From positions 253,506-317,505 of the forward strand of contig WTPW01000317.1 in NCBI GenBank assembly GCA_009809945.1: a stretch of 64,000 nt of DNA. Reading direction: 5' to 3'. Position numbers and translations under genes: made by a program. Origin of the DNA: Gigaspora margarita (lineage: Eukaryota > Glomeromycota > Glomeromycetes > Diversisporales > Gigasporaceae). A model generated the notes under the pieces. It worked only from the letters and a program-made list of their open reading frames with translations, had not been told where the DNA came from and did no database searches. Positions 37,371 through 49,370 of the stretch are shown here, piece after piece; within the stretch, counting starts at the first letter, position 1, and every line of letters starts with the position of its first letter.

Positions 37371-37745
37371 ATAAGCATTAGTACAATACTAAAAAAAAAC
37401 AAAGCAATAAAAAAAAGACAGAATCACAGATCTTTTTATATCTATACTGTATAACTAGTAATTATTACTTCTATAAAAATTATTTGTTGATCCATATAAC
37501 CTATGGTGTTAAACACCATAGGTGCACTTTATAATATCTGTTAATAAAATTAGCAAGACTAATAATTATTAATTATTTTTTGCTATTCTTTTAAATTACA
37601 TCTTCAAGAAGTGATCAATTCATTAATAGTTAAAAATGCTCTTTTTACAAAAATACTTGTAATTAGATATTAAAATTAAAATTTTAAAATAATTATATTT
37701 ATAAATTAATATTAATAAAATATTATAAAATATTATTTTGTCTTC

Positions 37746-37880
37746 TAGACCAATAGTATAATAGTTATGCTCCAAGGATGCAAATCATAAGGTTGCTAGT
37801 TCAAATTCCTCTAGAGGTAAAATAGAAAAAACAGTCAGTTAGAAAACTAAAATACAATAAAAAGACAGAAACCCAGGACA
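37746..37880 (+). mobile_element. tRNA-derived SINE-like relic
   Basis: The head reads TAGTATAATAGTTATGCTCC, then AAGGTTGCTAGTTCAAATTC, matching A-box and B-box patterns at tRNA-like spacing. The body contains 'agaaaactaaaatacaataaaaag'. The same layout occurs in complement at 8060-8210. Whether it is intact is unknown. Confidence 0.55.
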
Positions 37881-38839
37881 ATTTACAAACAACCTTAATT
37901 GGGCAGTTGCTATTATCACATCTGTAATAGTAAAATGAAACATGTTAGAACCCAATTTGGAATAACTAAAGTCATGAGATGTAATTAAAGGTCTAAGTCT
38001 AAAATAATACTTTATAAACTTATGCCACATTTTTGAACTGCAATCTAAATCAATAAGTGTTCTAATAGATATATTACCAGAAGATCTTATTGAGAGGTAA
38101 AATATCTAGTATGCAAAAAATGTTTAGATAGTTAAAATAAACAAGCTAAGTAATGTTCAGTAACAGCTTTGTATTTAATTGTATATTTATATAGTTAACA
38201 AAATATTTAGGTTTACATAAGCACCTTTTGCAAAAGAAAAAATATACAGCACAGAATAGCAAAAAATATCCACTTTTTTAGGGCACCAAATTTAGGGTAT
38301 ATAATACAAATTCTAATTGGCTAATTTTTATTAAAGTGCCAAAATTAATTTATCCAATATGAGCTATAACTGGTTAATTATTACAGTATGTAAAATTAGA
38401 GCAAAAAAAAAGATCCCACTAAATTACTTCAAAGACATTATATTTTACCAACATTTACTACTACATTATCTCTTCTTTATGATATACATGATTGTGGTTA
38501 TAATTCGAGCCACATGATATAAATGTTATATATTTAAAAGAACAGTCTTATTGTCCGAAGCATAGCGAGGACACACCTGTATGAGTAAACTTGAATGCAC
38601 GTCTATGCAATGTTAGTCAGATCTGGCCAATAAAATTTGAGGATTGACAGTTCCCGTGATGAACCACAGTCAGTGCAACAAGTGATTATTAATACACCAT
38701 TTTGTGTTACACATATTCAGGATTTTGAATATCCGTATTGTTAATGTATTAATTTAAATATAATGTAACAATACGTACGTATCATTCGATATACAATTGA
38801 TAGTGTAGGTGGTTACATGAAAATTTTAATTCATTAAAA

Positions 38840-39600
38840 AAAATGCATCGAAATAAAGTAAAAAATTTGTGCTTTTCCAAAAACTTATAACGTTGAAAAA
38901 AACTTTAAAAGTTTTTTTTTTATTTGAAGATTTTCTTTGAATACAAAACTTGTCTAATCTTTTAATTTGTTTGTTTATTAGAGGAGATAAGTTTTGTTCG
39001 CCTTAACGTACTTCTGTGAGCCTCCTGAGGCAACTAACAAACCAATTTTAAATTGAGATTTTCCCACATACATTCCCTAATAAAACGCGTAAATAAAGTC
39101 CAAAATTTGTACGTTTCCAAAAACTTATAACGTTGAGAAAAACTTTAAAGTTTTTGTTTATTTGAAGTTTTTCTTTAAATGAAAAAACTCATCTAATCTT
39201 TTAATTTGTTTGTTTATTAGAGAAGATAAGTTTTGTTCGCCTTTAACATTCTTCCGGAGCCTCCTGAAGCAACTAGCAAACCCATTTTAAATATATCTGC
39301 CTGGTAACCCGAGCTGAGATTTTCCCACAGAGTACTGTCACTAATAAAATGTGTAAATAAAGTCCAAAATTTGAGCTTTTCCAAAAACTTATAACTTTGA
39401 AAAAAACTTTAAAGTTTTTTTATTTGAAGTTTTTCTTTAATTGCAAAAACCCGTCTAATCTTTTAATTTGTTTTTTTATTAGAGGAGATAGGCTTTGTTC
39501 GCCTTTAACATTCTTCTATGAGCCTTCTGAAGTAACTAACAACCCTATTTTAAATATATCTGCCTGGTAACCCAAGCTGTGTCTTTAATATACTACGTAA
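38840..39600. repeat. Three tandem repeats of about 240-260 bp in the Helitron leader
   Basis: Each unit holds 'ccaaaaacttataac' (38877, 39117, 39379), a 'tctaatcttttaatttg' segment with 'ttattagag', and 'agcctcctgaagcaactaac'. Units two and three end with 'atatatctgcctggtaaccc'. They lie upstream of the first Helitron coding block. Confidence 0.85.
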
Positions 39601-39685
39601 ATAATTGTCACTTACAATAATGCAAAGTTACTAAAATTAAATCTTCTTTAGTTTTAATAAATACTTAGCTCACGAAATTCACAAG

Positions 39686-42342
39686 ATGAATAATGCACAA
39701 AAATGTAAAGGTAAAGAAAACGCTTCTTTGAATGAAAATGTAAGTCATCACTTTGACCGTAATAGACTAAGACAGCTAGAAAGAAAACGACAAGAAACTG
39801 TTGAAGAGCGAAGTGAACGATTAAAGAAAGCTCGTGAACATATGCGAAACAAACGAAGACGTGTCTTAGAACCTAATGAACAAGAAAACATTACTAATAT
39901 AACAGATACAGAAATGCTACCCGAAAATGAATTATGTATTCAACAACTCACCAATTCCGATTGTAAGCTTCTAAAAAAGTTTCATAATGAGATGAACAAA
40001 TGTGTTCATCAATATTGTCCTACTTGCAAAGAACGATTCCCATCGATAACACTTGTTAAGGGAGAATGCCGACGTTGCTACACTAAAAAAAGGTGAAATT
40101 AAAAAATTTTCGTTTGCAAATAACATGGATCCTGGTATTTTGCCAGAAGAACTAACTGGACTTACTGAAATTGAAGAAATGTTAATAGCTCAGATTTTTC
40201 CTGTTGTGTCTGTATATTATCTGCATGGTGGTCAGTATGCATATCATGGAAATGTTATAAATTTTCCCCAGGATGTAAATGAATTTGTGACATGACTTCC
40301 TCACTACCCTTCTTCACTGGGAATTCTTGTCATATGTCATCAATCAGTAAGAGGGCAACAATTATTCAGAGAATTTAATGTTTGCCGTGATAAAGTTGGA
40401 AGAGCCTTATACTAGCTAAAAGCCAACAATCGCTACTATAAAAATATCATTATTGATGAAAACACTTTACAGTTATTACCTGAAGATGGCACTTTAGATA
40501 GTCAGCTTCCTCAAATGCAAAATTTAGTAGATGAAGTGCAAAATGAAATTAGTGACTCTTATGACAAAGATGATGATAATGATGATATGGAGGATGTAAT
40601 TACGCGTAGCTTTGTTCCAACTCCTGCTCTTTCTTATAATGAAGAATTCGCTATTAATAATTCTCTCAATCGAATGCAAGCTGAAAATGATCCAATTATG
40701 TGGCTGAACTTAGGACAGACACCAATAAATGAATTTAGTACTCCAGGATATATTGCTTGCGCTTTTCCAACTCTGTATCCAACAGGCGATGCTGACCTCC
40801 ATGCTGAGCATGTTGTAGATGTCAAACCAACTGAGTATTTCAAGCATTTACTTAAGTACAATGACGAAAGGTTTGCACATCACCTTCGATGGCGTTATTT
40901 TGCTTTAAATTCACAAATGAGATAGAAAGCGTTACAAGAAGGAAGAATCTATGTTAAAAAAGTCAAAATAGTACACAACTTAGTGTTAAAAAAGTGCAGG
41001 AACTAGCAAATAGTGATCGTCATCTTGCTGATAAAGTTATACGATTTGGTGAAGATTTGCGTAGAACACGGCAATTCTGGAAAAGATGACATCCTGAATT
41101 GTCAGATATGATCAAGCAATTAAAAACACATGGAATGATATTTTTTACTTTTAGCACTGCTGACTTACACTGGCCAGATCTTCTTAAGCTTATGCTGCAT
41201 GGTAAAAATCCAATAGATGGAGAATCTGAGCAAGAGGCAATTAGGCATCATCGCCAAGATTTAATAGACAATCCTCACATTTCTACCTGGTTTTTTGAAA
41301 AGAGGTTCAAAGTATTCTTGAAAAAGGTCTTAGTTCCTAAGTGGGGTTTGGAAGATTATTGGTATAGGTTCGAATAGCAGCATCATAGTAGTACTCATAT
41401 GCATGGTATTGGAAAAATAAAAGATGCACCTGAGTTCGATTTGGAAAAGCTAAAAAATAATGAAGAAGAAATGAATACAATAATTCAGTATATCAACAAA
41501 TTAGTTACTACGATTAATCCTGGACTTAGTGCACCTGTACCTATGCATCATCCATGCCAAAAAAGAAGCGAAGAATTAAATGATGACTTGCAGGATTACA
41601 TAGAACTCATTAACAAACTGCAACGTCATACACGATGTAGTTCTTCTTATTGTCTTCGTGTTAATAAGAATGGTCATCAACAATGTCGATTTGGGTACCC
41701 TAAAGATAATATAGATCATACTATTATTTGTGACAACAATGGTCAACCAGAGCTCTTTATAGTGTGAAATGATCTATATATTAATCCACATAACTGGCTT
41801 CAGCTTCAAGGTTGGCGTGCGAATGTTGATCTAAAGCCTGTTTTAAATATTCAAGCTGCACTACAATATGTTGCTAAATATGCAAGTAAATCAGAACCTC
41901 GATCTGCAAGTTTTCAGAACTATTAAAAAAAATTCAGCAGGAAAGCAATCCTTCAGATTCTTCTCTTGGTGCTTTTCAGCACCTATTGCTTCATATAGTT
42001 GCTGAACGTGATATATCTGCACAAGAAACATGTCATCTCCTTCTTGGTATCCCACTTTATCATTCTAGTTGTCGGTTTGTTAGCTTAAATCTTAACAAAA
42101 AATCATCGCGATGGCTTTGTGGCACTGGAAATGAGAATTTTTCGTCAGCAAGTCAAGCTGGACAAACAGTGCAATCTCCCTTACAAAGATATTGGACTAG
42201 ACCTGTTGAACTTGAAAGTCTTACACTATTTCAACTATTTCTTGGATATAGTTTTTGCAATGGTAAATGGAAAAAATGTGACTATGAAAACATTGTACGC
42301 ATTTGGCCAAGACCATCAGCTCAACGAAATGGCCCTCAATAG
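39686..42342 (+). pseudogene. Helitron Rep part (N-terminal zinc-binding, Helitron_like_N, HUH endonuclease)
   Basis: The start is ATG 39686. A basic N-terminal segment (ERKRQETVEERSERLKKARE) is followed by a Cys-pair motif (CPTCKERFPSI...CRRC), then the helitron-like N domain (FPTLYPTGDADL, about 40770; LRWRYFALNSQMR, ending 40922). The HUH motif is HMHG at about 41398-41409. The double-Tyr motif YVAKYASK (about 41868) is the expected nicking site. HLLLGIPLYH (about 42034) begins the link to the helicase. The coding region is broken by about ten stops or frame changes. Most stops are TGA or TAG where the family has Arg or Trp. Function would be nicking and strand transfer in rolling-circle transposition. 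This copy is dead. Confidence 0.85.
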
Positions 42343-42348
42343 GAAGAG

Positions 42349-44230
42349 TTGTGCTGTGTAAAAGTCTTACTCCATGTTCACCACAGAGACCTTGAACATC
42401 TAACTGAAAGCAATACTGTTTCATGGTCTGAACTCTTTAGTCGTCATCTCGCAGATATAGAGGCCGAATTAAATGATGTACTTGGTCCATCTATTGAAAA
42501 TTTGGAAGAATTTTCTAATGAGGATGATGATGAGAAAGAACAACTAGAAACAGATGAATTAGAGGAACTTTGGGATGAGTGGATGATTTTAGCAGATATG
42601 GGTCCAAATACAATTATCGATAGTTCTTCTGGTTTGGGTTTAAGCATTGCAGATTGAAACTATGACTGGACTGGAAATGTAAAACAACATTTTCCAAATT
42701 TTAATCTTGATGATGCAGAGGCATTTATAAATCAAGTTTGCAGCAAAGAAAATATTAATTTTGAAAATGTGGATATAAATAATATCGATTACCAAACTTT
42801 AAATGAAAATCAAATGAAAGTATTTAGCCGACTTGAGTCACATTATAATAGTATTATCACAAGTATTAATATTGAAGTGTTAAGAATAATTATTATGGGA
42901 CTGCAGGCACAGGCAAGTCATACCTGATTAATGCGATTCTACAACTTCTTCTAGAAATTGCAAAAGAAAATAATATTGAAAAATCACCTATTATTGTGCT
43001 TGCGCCAACTGGAGTTGCTGCATTCAATATTCATGGAACAACAATCCATTCAGCCCTTTCCATTCCTGTAAATTGCACTAACTTTGATATAAAAGGTGAA
43101 AGTTTAAAACAACTACAAAATAAATTGGATGGTGTAAGATATATTATAATTGATAAGAAAAGCATGGTTGGACCCGCATGCTTGCTTTAATTGATCTAAG
43201 GCTACGTCAAGCCTTTCCTGAAAATCAGAATCAACCTTTTGGTGGTCGATCAATTATTTTAGTTGGTGATTTTGGTCAACTTCCACCTGTGCTCGATCTG
43301 CCCATGTATGCTCAAAATCTTAGTCATGATCCATTATCAAATGATGGTATTGTAGCATACAAGCAATTTCAGGAAGTTTATCGACTTGATATTGTTCAAC
43401 AGCAAGCAGGAGATTCAGAAGAACAATGTCATTTTAGGAATATTTTAATGCGATTACGTGATGGAGAATCGACTATTGATGATTGGAAAGTATTTGGTAC
43501 ATGATTCAAAGGTTCTTCAAATATAACATCAATAGATTCTGCACAATTCTCAAATGCCACATATATCTTGCCACGAAAGGTTGAAGTTGATGAAATTAAT
43601 ATTAACATGCTAAAGTTGTTGAATAGTCCTATTGCAAGGATTCATGCTGTTCATACTGGTAGTAAGGAAGCATCAAGGGCTGATTCAGATTTGACAAAAG
43701 GCCTTGAATCAAAACTTTTGTTAGCTAGGGGTGCTCGTGTTATGCTTAGGGCAAACCTGTGTGTGGAAGTAGGGTTAGTAAATGGTGCAATAGGAACAGT
43801 TCAGGATATTTTGTTTGCTGAAAATCAAGGACCACCATTACTTCCTACTGCAGTTTTTGTTGATTTTGATGATTACACTGGACCTGCAATTATATCCATA
43901 GAAGGTAAAAGAACAATCCCAATTCCACCTATTCAACGCTCATGGGATACAAATACAGGGACTTGCTCACGTTTACAGATTCCCCTCAGCCTTGCCTGGG
44001 CCATTACAGTACATAAGAATCAAGGGCTAACATTGCCAAATGCTAGAATAAATCTTGGAAAAAAAGAATATGCTTCTGGTCTTTCATTTGTTGCAGTTTC
44101 CCAGGTTCGCACTCTAAGTGATATGCTTTTTGATCCATTTACATTTCAAAGGCTTCAAAATATTAAGCAAAGTAAGAGATTGCTGGAAAGGAAAAATGAA
44201 GAAAATCGTTTAATCTCATTAATAAATTAA
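42349..44230 (+). pseudogene. Helitron Pif1-family helicase part
   Basis: This continues the Rep part. An acidic segment precedes QLNENQ-type motif Q (here TLNENQMKVF, about 42800). Walker A GTAGTGKS is at 42897-42920, motif Ia APTGVAAFNIHGTTIHS follows, then Walker B IIIDKKSMVG at about 43142 and GDFGQLPPV at about 43265. The C-terminal motif AWAITVHKNQGLTL is at about 43996-44037, and the end is a normal TAA at 44230. Walker B has Lys where helicases have the catalytic Glu (DE to DK). A frame change at about 43185 and a TGA at 43502 also break it. The last 220 codons (from 43568) are open and best preserved. Confidence 0.85.
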
Positions 44231-44853
44231 CTGTGAACATAATTTTTAATAAAGAATCTTTTGTTTTAATCTTGTTATAGTATTACTACTGTTCACTTGT
44301 TATAGGGCTATCTAAGTTTTTAATTATTAACGTTAATCAAATAATTTTTTTTGCTACGTAATAATCATGTTCATTTACTAATACTATAAGTTTTACACAA
44401 TTCTTAACGATCTTTAATAATGTGACTTTTTCATTAATTGTAATATTAAATATGCTATTATTGCTTAAGAATTTCATTGACAAAAAATAATTTTGTCACC
44501 TAATTTTGTAACTTAAAGAAAAAAATATATAATATAAGTATATACTGTATATTGTATATTTAACCTTATACAATTATTTAACTAATTTTTAATATTAGAT
44601 TTTTTTGCTTCGGACTTATATCGATTTTTGATTCCTAGTAGTTATATCCTGGTAAAAATGAGTATGACATTTGCTAAGCATGGTTTATAAGGATTGTCTA
44701 TAAATTTGATATCACTGTACAGTAGTACTTTGTAATATACAGTATGATAGATTACTCAATTTTTAATAATGAGTATTAACCAATAAAATCGCTCATATGT
44801 GACTAGCATTAATATGATTGGGTAATTTTTAGTGCCAAATTTCTGTTTTACTA

Positions 44854-45237
44854 TAGTGGAATTCATCTAAAGCCAACATATTTTATATATAGGTGCCAAT
44901 TTTTTAGCTGCAGTATAACCTAATTATCCAATAAAAATGCAGAAAAGCTTAATACAATTTTAAAATTAATTAATAACATTTAAATTTTTGTTAATAAATT
45001 CAAATTTTGTTATATTTTTTATATATAAATGCCAAAATTTTTGAAACATATATAAATTTAAATTAATATAATAGTTAAAAATAAAAGATATTTAAAAAAT
45101 TTATTGATAGTTTAATAATTTAAACAATAAGCTATTAAATTATCAAAAAAAATTTTAAATATCTTTTGTTTTTAAAGAGTTATAACAATTTAAAATTTTT
45201 ATAATTAAAAGGTAATGGTTTTAGATGAATTCCACTA
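44854..45237. mobile_element. MITE, 384 bp, inside the split TIR element
   Basis: The termini are TAGTGGAATTCATCTAAA and its complement. TA duplicated at 44852-44853 and 45238-45239. The relative at 48726-49368 has a single TA at the matching place, confirming the insertion. It is non-coding and largely palindromic in its interior. Confidence 0.9.
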
Positions 45238-45552
45238 TATTAAAATTCCAAGCTTTGATCTCTTATAACTTTTGTAAAAAACAAAATATTAAAAATCTGC
45301 CTTACAGATTTGTAGTTTAGGTTACAATTAATAAATATATAAGAGGGATTTTTAAAATAATTATTTGTTAAAAAGTTATAAGACATTAAACAACTGCTAA
45401 AAAATTTGATGTTTCTTGCTATCCTGTACTGTATATATATAATATTATATCTTGAACTAATAAATAATAATTCAAAATTTTAGCTAAATGTGGTTTTCAA
45501 ATTTATGATTCTATATTTTTAAATAATATTTTAAAAAAAATTTATATATTAC

Positions 45553-45760
45553 AGTCAACCTCCCCAAACTAATTCTGTTAAAACTAATAATCTGCTATAA
45601 TTGGTTAAAAATTAATCTACCATACCTGTTCTATAATTAATACTAATAACCTGCAATTTATGATAACTGATAGTCTTCATATCTAGGTTTTCAATTAGCT
45701 AAATAATGTCATGTAAATATATCCAATCAAATCACATAAAATTATTGTTTTTTATATAAC
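45553..45760. mobile_element. Partial TIR element, same type as 54969-55901
   Basis: After TA, 'cagtcaacctccccaaacta' and 'attaatctaccatacctgttctataa' match the outer element at 54969-55901. I could not find a right terminus, so this is probably truncated. Confidence 0.55.
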
Positions 45761-45799
45761 AAAATATTAATATTAGAAAAGGAGAAATATATATTTATA

Positions 45800-46370
45800 G
45801 ATATTTTTATATAGCAAAAATACAATAGTAACCTGTTGCTATGTGACCCCTATATGATTGACCAATCATTTTTTAGTTTGGTGATCATATATATATTATC
45901 TGTTTTTTTATTTAATTTAATACAATGTTTTTTTTAATGCATATTTTTTTTAGAATCTTCATTGGAGTTATCGCTGGAGTCATCACTAGAGTTGTTGCTA
46001 CTAGTGTTGTTATTGGAACTTTAGAACTATTATTATTTGGTGCGCTCTTTTGGTAAGTTTTTTTTTTTATAGTTAATTTAGTAGGTTTGTCATTTTTTAT
46101 GGGCTTTTAATAGGTACTTTATTTTCTTTTCAGTAAGTCTTTTAGTGGCTCTTCATCATTTTTAGTGGGTTCTTTAGTGGTTCTTCATCATTTTTTACCA
46201 GGTAAGTTTTTTTATTATAGCTTTTAATAGGTTCTTCATTTTCTTTTCAGTAAGTCCTTTGGTGGCTCATCATCATTTTTAGCAGTATGCAAGTAGAATA
46301 TTACTTCACTAGAGCAGTTAGTATATATTTTTATCAAAGAGCAAGAGAGTATTTATTTGGCAAAGATATA
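45800..46370. repeat. T-rich repeat region
   Basis: 45830-45900 matches 30915-30995. From 46020, a unit of about 120 bp ('ggtaagttttttt...cttttaatagg...ttcttttcagtaagtc...gtggctcatcatcattttt') occurs about two and a half times. No gene is supported, although several GT..AG-like borders occur inside. Confidence 0.5.
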
Positions 46371-46399
46371 TTTGAGGATCACACTAAATATAACATTTT

Positions 46400-46830
46400 T
46401 TATTAAGTAGAGGGGTCAAAAAAATATGATATAATTCTTTTTATAAAAATTTGTCAAAATTTTGATCCAGATGTCCAAATTGAATAATTTTAGTACTATT
46501 TGAATCATCTCAAGAAGAGAATTCGAATGATACCAGACTTATTTAATTTGAATCACTGGATCAACATTTATTAACAAAATACTAATTGTTATATCTTTTT
46601 TTATAAAATTACTATATAATCAATAGTTTTTTGTGAATAACTCTTGATCCAGTAATCCAAATAAAATGATGTTGGTATTATTGGATTCATCTTATAGAGA
46701 CGAATAGAATAGTACTAAAATTATCCAAATTGGATTACACTATTATAATAGATATATATATACTCAGATTTTAAACTTTTTTATATAGTCTAGGGGATCA
46801 AGAGCTACTATATAGGAGTATATAACATTA
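46400..46830. repeat. Dispersed repeat, copy 2
   Basis: Matches 34793-35240 in the same order ('aagtagaggggtcaaaaaaatat' to 'ggggatcaagagctactatataggagta'). Confidence 0.7.
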
Positions 46831-46859
46831 TTTATAGATGCTCTCTTATCATGTAATCT

Positions 46860-47409
46860 AGATGTACATAAGTGTCAAAGTAGAATTTTTTTAAATTTTA
46901 AACACATTTTTTTGACAACTTACCAACTAAATCCAATAAAAATTTTTTAGCCAATTCTACAAATTAGTAAAATTTATTCAAAAAAATTTTTCATTTAATT
47001 CTATCACGTAGTTCACAAGAAACTTTGATTCAAATTTTGAAAAATTCATATTTTTTCAAAAAAATAGCTGCATAAACAATTTCTAACTTTGAATAACAAT
47101 TTCTTAACAATTATTTAATAGAATTCATTAAAAATTTTTTAATAATATCTTATCATAATGGAATTTATTAAAAAAATTAATTGAATTTTTTTGAGTATTT
47201 GTTAAAAAACTTTGTAAAAATTTTCATTTTTTTTAAAAAATATCATGATAGAAATTTTTCAAACTTTGAACAAAAATTTTTTGGCAACTACTAATAGAAT
47301 TTTTTTAATATTCTGCTAAATAGTAGAATTTATTTAAAAAAATTCATCAAATTCCATCAAGTAAATTTTTATTCAAAGTTTAGAAAAATTTCTGTAACAG
47401 CTATTTTCT
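46860..47409. other. Gene-free AT-rich stretch
   Basis: Many 'aaaaatttttt' and 'caaactttga' phrases in both orientations continue again at 48140-48520. It looks like the two halves of a palindromic AT-rich repeat around the element 47414-48135. No gene is present. Confidence 0.45.
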
Positions 47410-47413
47410 TTAA

Positions 47414-48135
47414 AGGTAGAGTGTACATAAATCATTTATCATATGATATGCATTGCTAATTTTTTTGTGTAACTAATTATATAGTAAACACAACTCTGAT
47501 TGGGTAATTACCTGTTTTAGAAATATTTTTACTATTTGTTTTCTTGTATAACCCTAGCAAATTTGAAGCCTCCAGAAAATTTAACTATATAAGGAAGTAT
47601 ATTTTTTTAAAATATTATGGAGTGTCTCATATTAAAAGGAACCATTTTGCAATTTTTTTAAAAATGAGTTTTTATTAAATCCATGTAAATCTTGACTCAA
47701 TAAACATTTTTCAATTATAAATGAAAGGTAATTTGCATAGTAATAAATGGAGATAATTTAAAAGAAAAATTATATGAGACTGCCTAAGGCCAAGCACATC
47801 ACGAGATTACCTGATAGTCACCTGTTACCTTTAACCAATCAAAATCGTGAAATTTTACTAATCCCAGATCAGTCTGAAAATCAAAACAAATGATTAAACT
47901 CGATTATCTCAAAATGAGGTATATTTAAAAATGGTCCCTTTTAATATGAGACACCCTATATAACCTCCGAAGATTTATCTACTATAAATAGAATGTTTAA
48001 TCTGTATATTACCAAATTTTGGTAAAGATTGACTGTAATTTTAAAAACTTTTATCAGTGGTATATTTCAAATTTTGTATAAAATCCCAATGTACCACCAA
48101 AATCAAATGATAAATGATCTATGTACACTCTACCC
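47414..48135. mobile_element. TIR element with possible TTAA target, split by a MITE
   Basis: The left end AGGTAGAGTGTACATAAATC and the right end (complement GGGTAGAGTGTACATAGATC) are inverted over about 35 bp. TTAA lies at both ends (47410-47413, 48136-48139), which would fit a piggyBac-like target. The AT-rich setting makes that weak. It holds the MITE 47619-47958. Confidence 0.7.
47619..47958. mobile_element. MITE, 340 bp, TA target (copy 2)
   Basis: The termini are TGGAGTGTCTCATATTAAAA and, in complement, TAGGGTGTCTCATATTAAAA, with TA on both sides. It is close to copy 1 at 33704-34044 and non-coding. Confidence 0.85.
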
Positions 48136-48725
48136 TTAAGATAGTAAAATTTTTTCAAACTTTGAATAAAATTTTCTTAACAAATACTTGATAAAATTCA
48201 ACAAAAATCTTTTTTTATATATTGCATCACTTCATAAATGTTATTTTTAAAAAATATCTATTGAATTCTATTAGATAGTTGTTAAGAAATTTTTATTCAC
48301 AGTTTGGAACTTTGTTATTTAGCTATTTTTTTTAGAATGGTTTGAATTTTTCAAATTTTGAATCAAATTTTCTTGAGTACTATTTGATAGTATTTGATGA
48401 AAATTTTTTTAAATAAATTCTGCTAATTTGTAGAATTGTAAAAAAAAATTCATTAGATTCAGTTAGTTGGTTGTTGAAAAAAATGTGTCCAAAATTTTAA
48501 AAAAAATTCTATTTTGACACTTATATATGTCTAGGTCATGTGATATTCAGTATGTGCAAAATCATGTGATTTGGTATGTGCCTATAGACTGACCATCCTA
48601 ATCTGGGCTCAGATCACAAGTTAGCTGTGCCCAAAATGTCAGTTCTGCCAGACTTGATATGTAGAAATCGAAGATAATAAACTGATATTTATGGCAGAAA
48701 TGCCATATTTTGTTATTAATAGATA

Positions 48726-49368
48726 CAGTACAGGACAGCAAGAAACATACAATTTTTTAGCAGTTGTTTAATGTCTTATAACTTTTTAACAAATAATTAT
48801 TTTAAAAATCTCTCCTAAAGATTTATTATTTATAACCTAAACTACAAATCTTTAAAACAAATTTTTAATATCTTGTTTTTTACAAAAGTTATAAGAGATT
48901 AAAGTTTTGTAACTTTAATAGTAAAACAGAAATTTGTCACACAAAAATTACCCAATCATATTAATGCTAGTCACGTGCGAGCATTTTATTGGTTAATACT
49001 CATTATTAAAAATTGGTAATCCATCATACTGCATATTACAAAATTCTACTTTATAGTGTGCAAAATGATGTCAAATTTACAGACAATGCTTATAAACCAT
49101 GCTCAGCAGTCGTCATACTTATTTTTACCAGGAGGTGACCATAAAACTGTTCTTTTTAAATACACAACAATCATATTATGTGGCTTAAATCATAATTACA
49201 ATCATGTATATCATAACAAAAAGATAGCACAGTAGTAAATATTGGCGAAATATAATGTCATTGAAGTAATTTAGTGGGATCTTTTTTTTTACTCAAATTT
49301 TATATACTGTAATAATTAACCAATCACAGCCCCTAAAAAAGTTGGATGTTTCTTGCTGTCCCGTACTG
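48726..49368. mobile_element. Unbroken TIR element, 643 bp
   Basis: The ends CAGTACAGGACAGCAAGAAA and, in complement, CAGTACGGGACAGCAAGAAA are inverted, with TA flanks at 48724-48725 and 49369-49370. It is in the opposite orientation to the split copy at 38247-45431. It serves as the pre-insertion reference for the Helitron and MITE there. No transposase is present. Confidence 0.85.
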
Positions 49369-49370
49369 TA

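Larger units (their letters stand above)
38546..44638 (+). mobile_element. Helitron, 6.1 kb, autonomous type but broken
   Basis: Comparison with the unbroken relative at 48726-49368 places the ends at TCTTATTGTCCGAAGC on the left and ...GATTCCTAG on the right, followed by target T. This fits the 5'-TC...CTRR-T rule. The 8-mer TCCGAAGC near the left end is inverted as GCTTCGGA about 25 bp from the right end. Inside are three tandem repeats of about 240-260 bp and then a Rep/helicase coding region read left to right. No direct target duplication is seen, as expected for rolling-circle insertion. Confidence 0.85.
38247..45431. mobile_element. TIR element split by a Helitron and by a MITE
   Basis: The left end 'cagcacagaatagcaaaaaatat' and the right end (complement 'cagtacaggatagcaagaaacat') are inverted, with TA outside each. 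Left part 38247-38545 and right parts 44639-44853 and 45238-45431 together align, in complement, to the unbroken 643-bp element 48726-49368. The intervening DNA is the Helitron (38546-44638) and a MITE (44854-45237). The original element was non-coding. Confidence 0.85.

Noticed and set aside
37746-37820. A functional tRNA gene
   Set aside because: A- and B-box-like segments are present but I could not pair an acceptor stem, and a SINE-like body follows.
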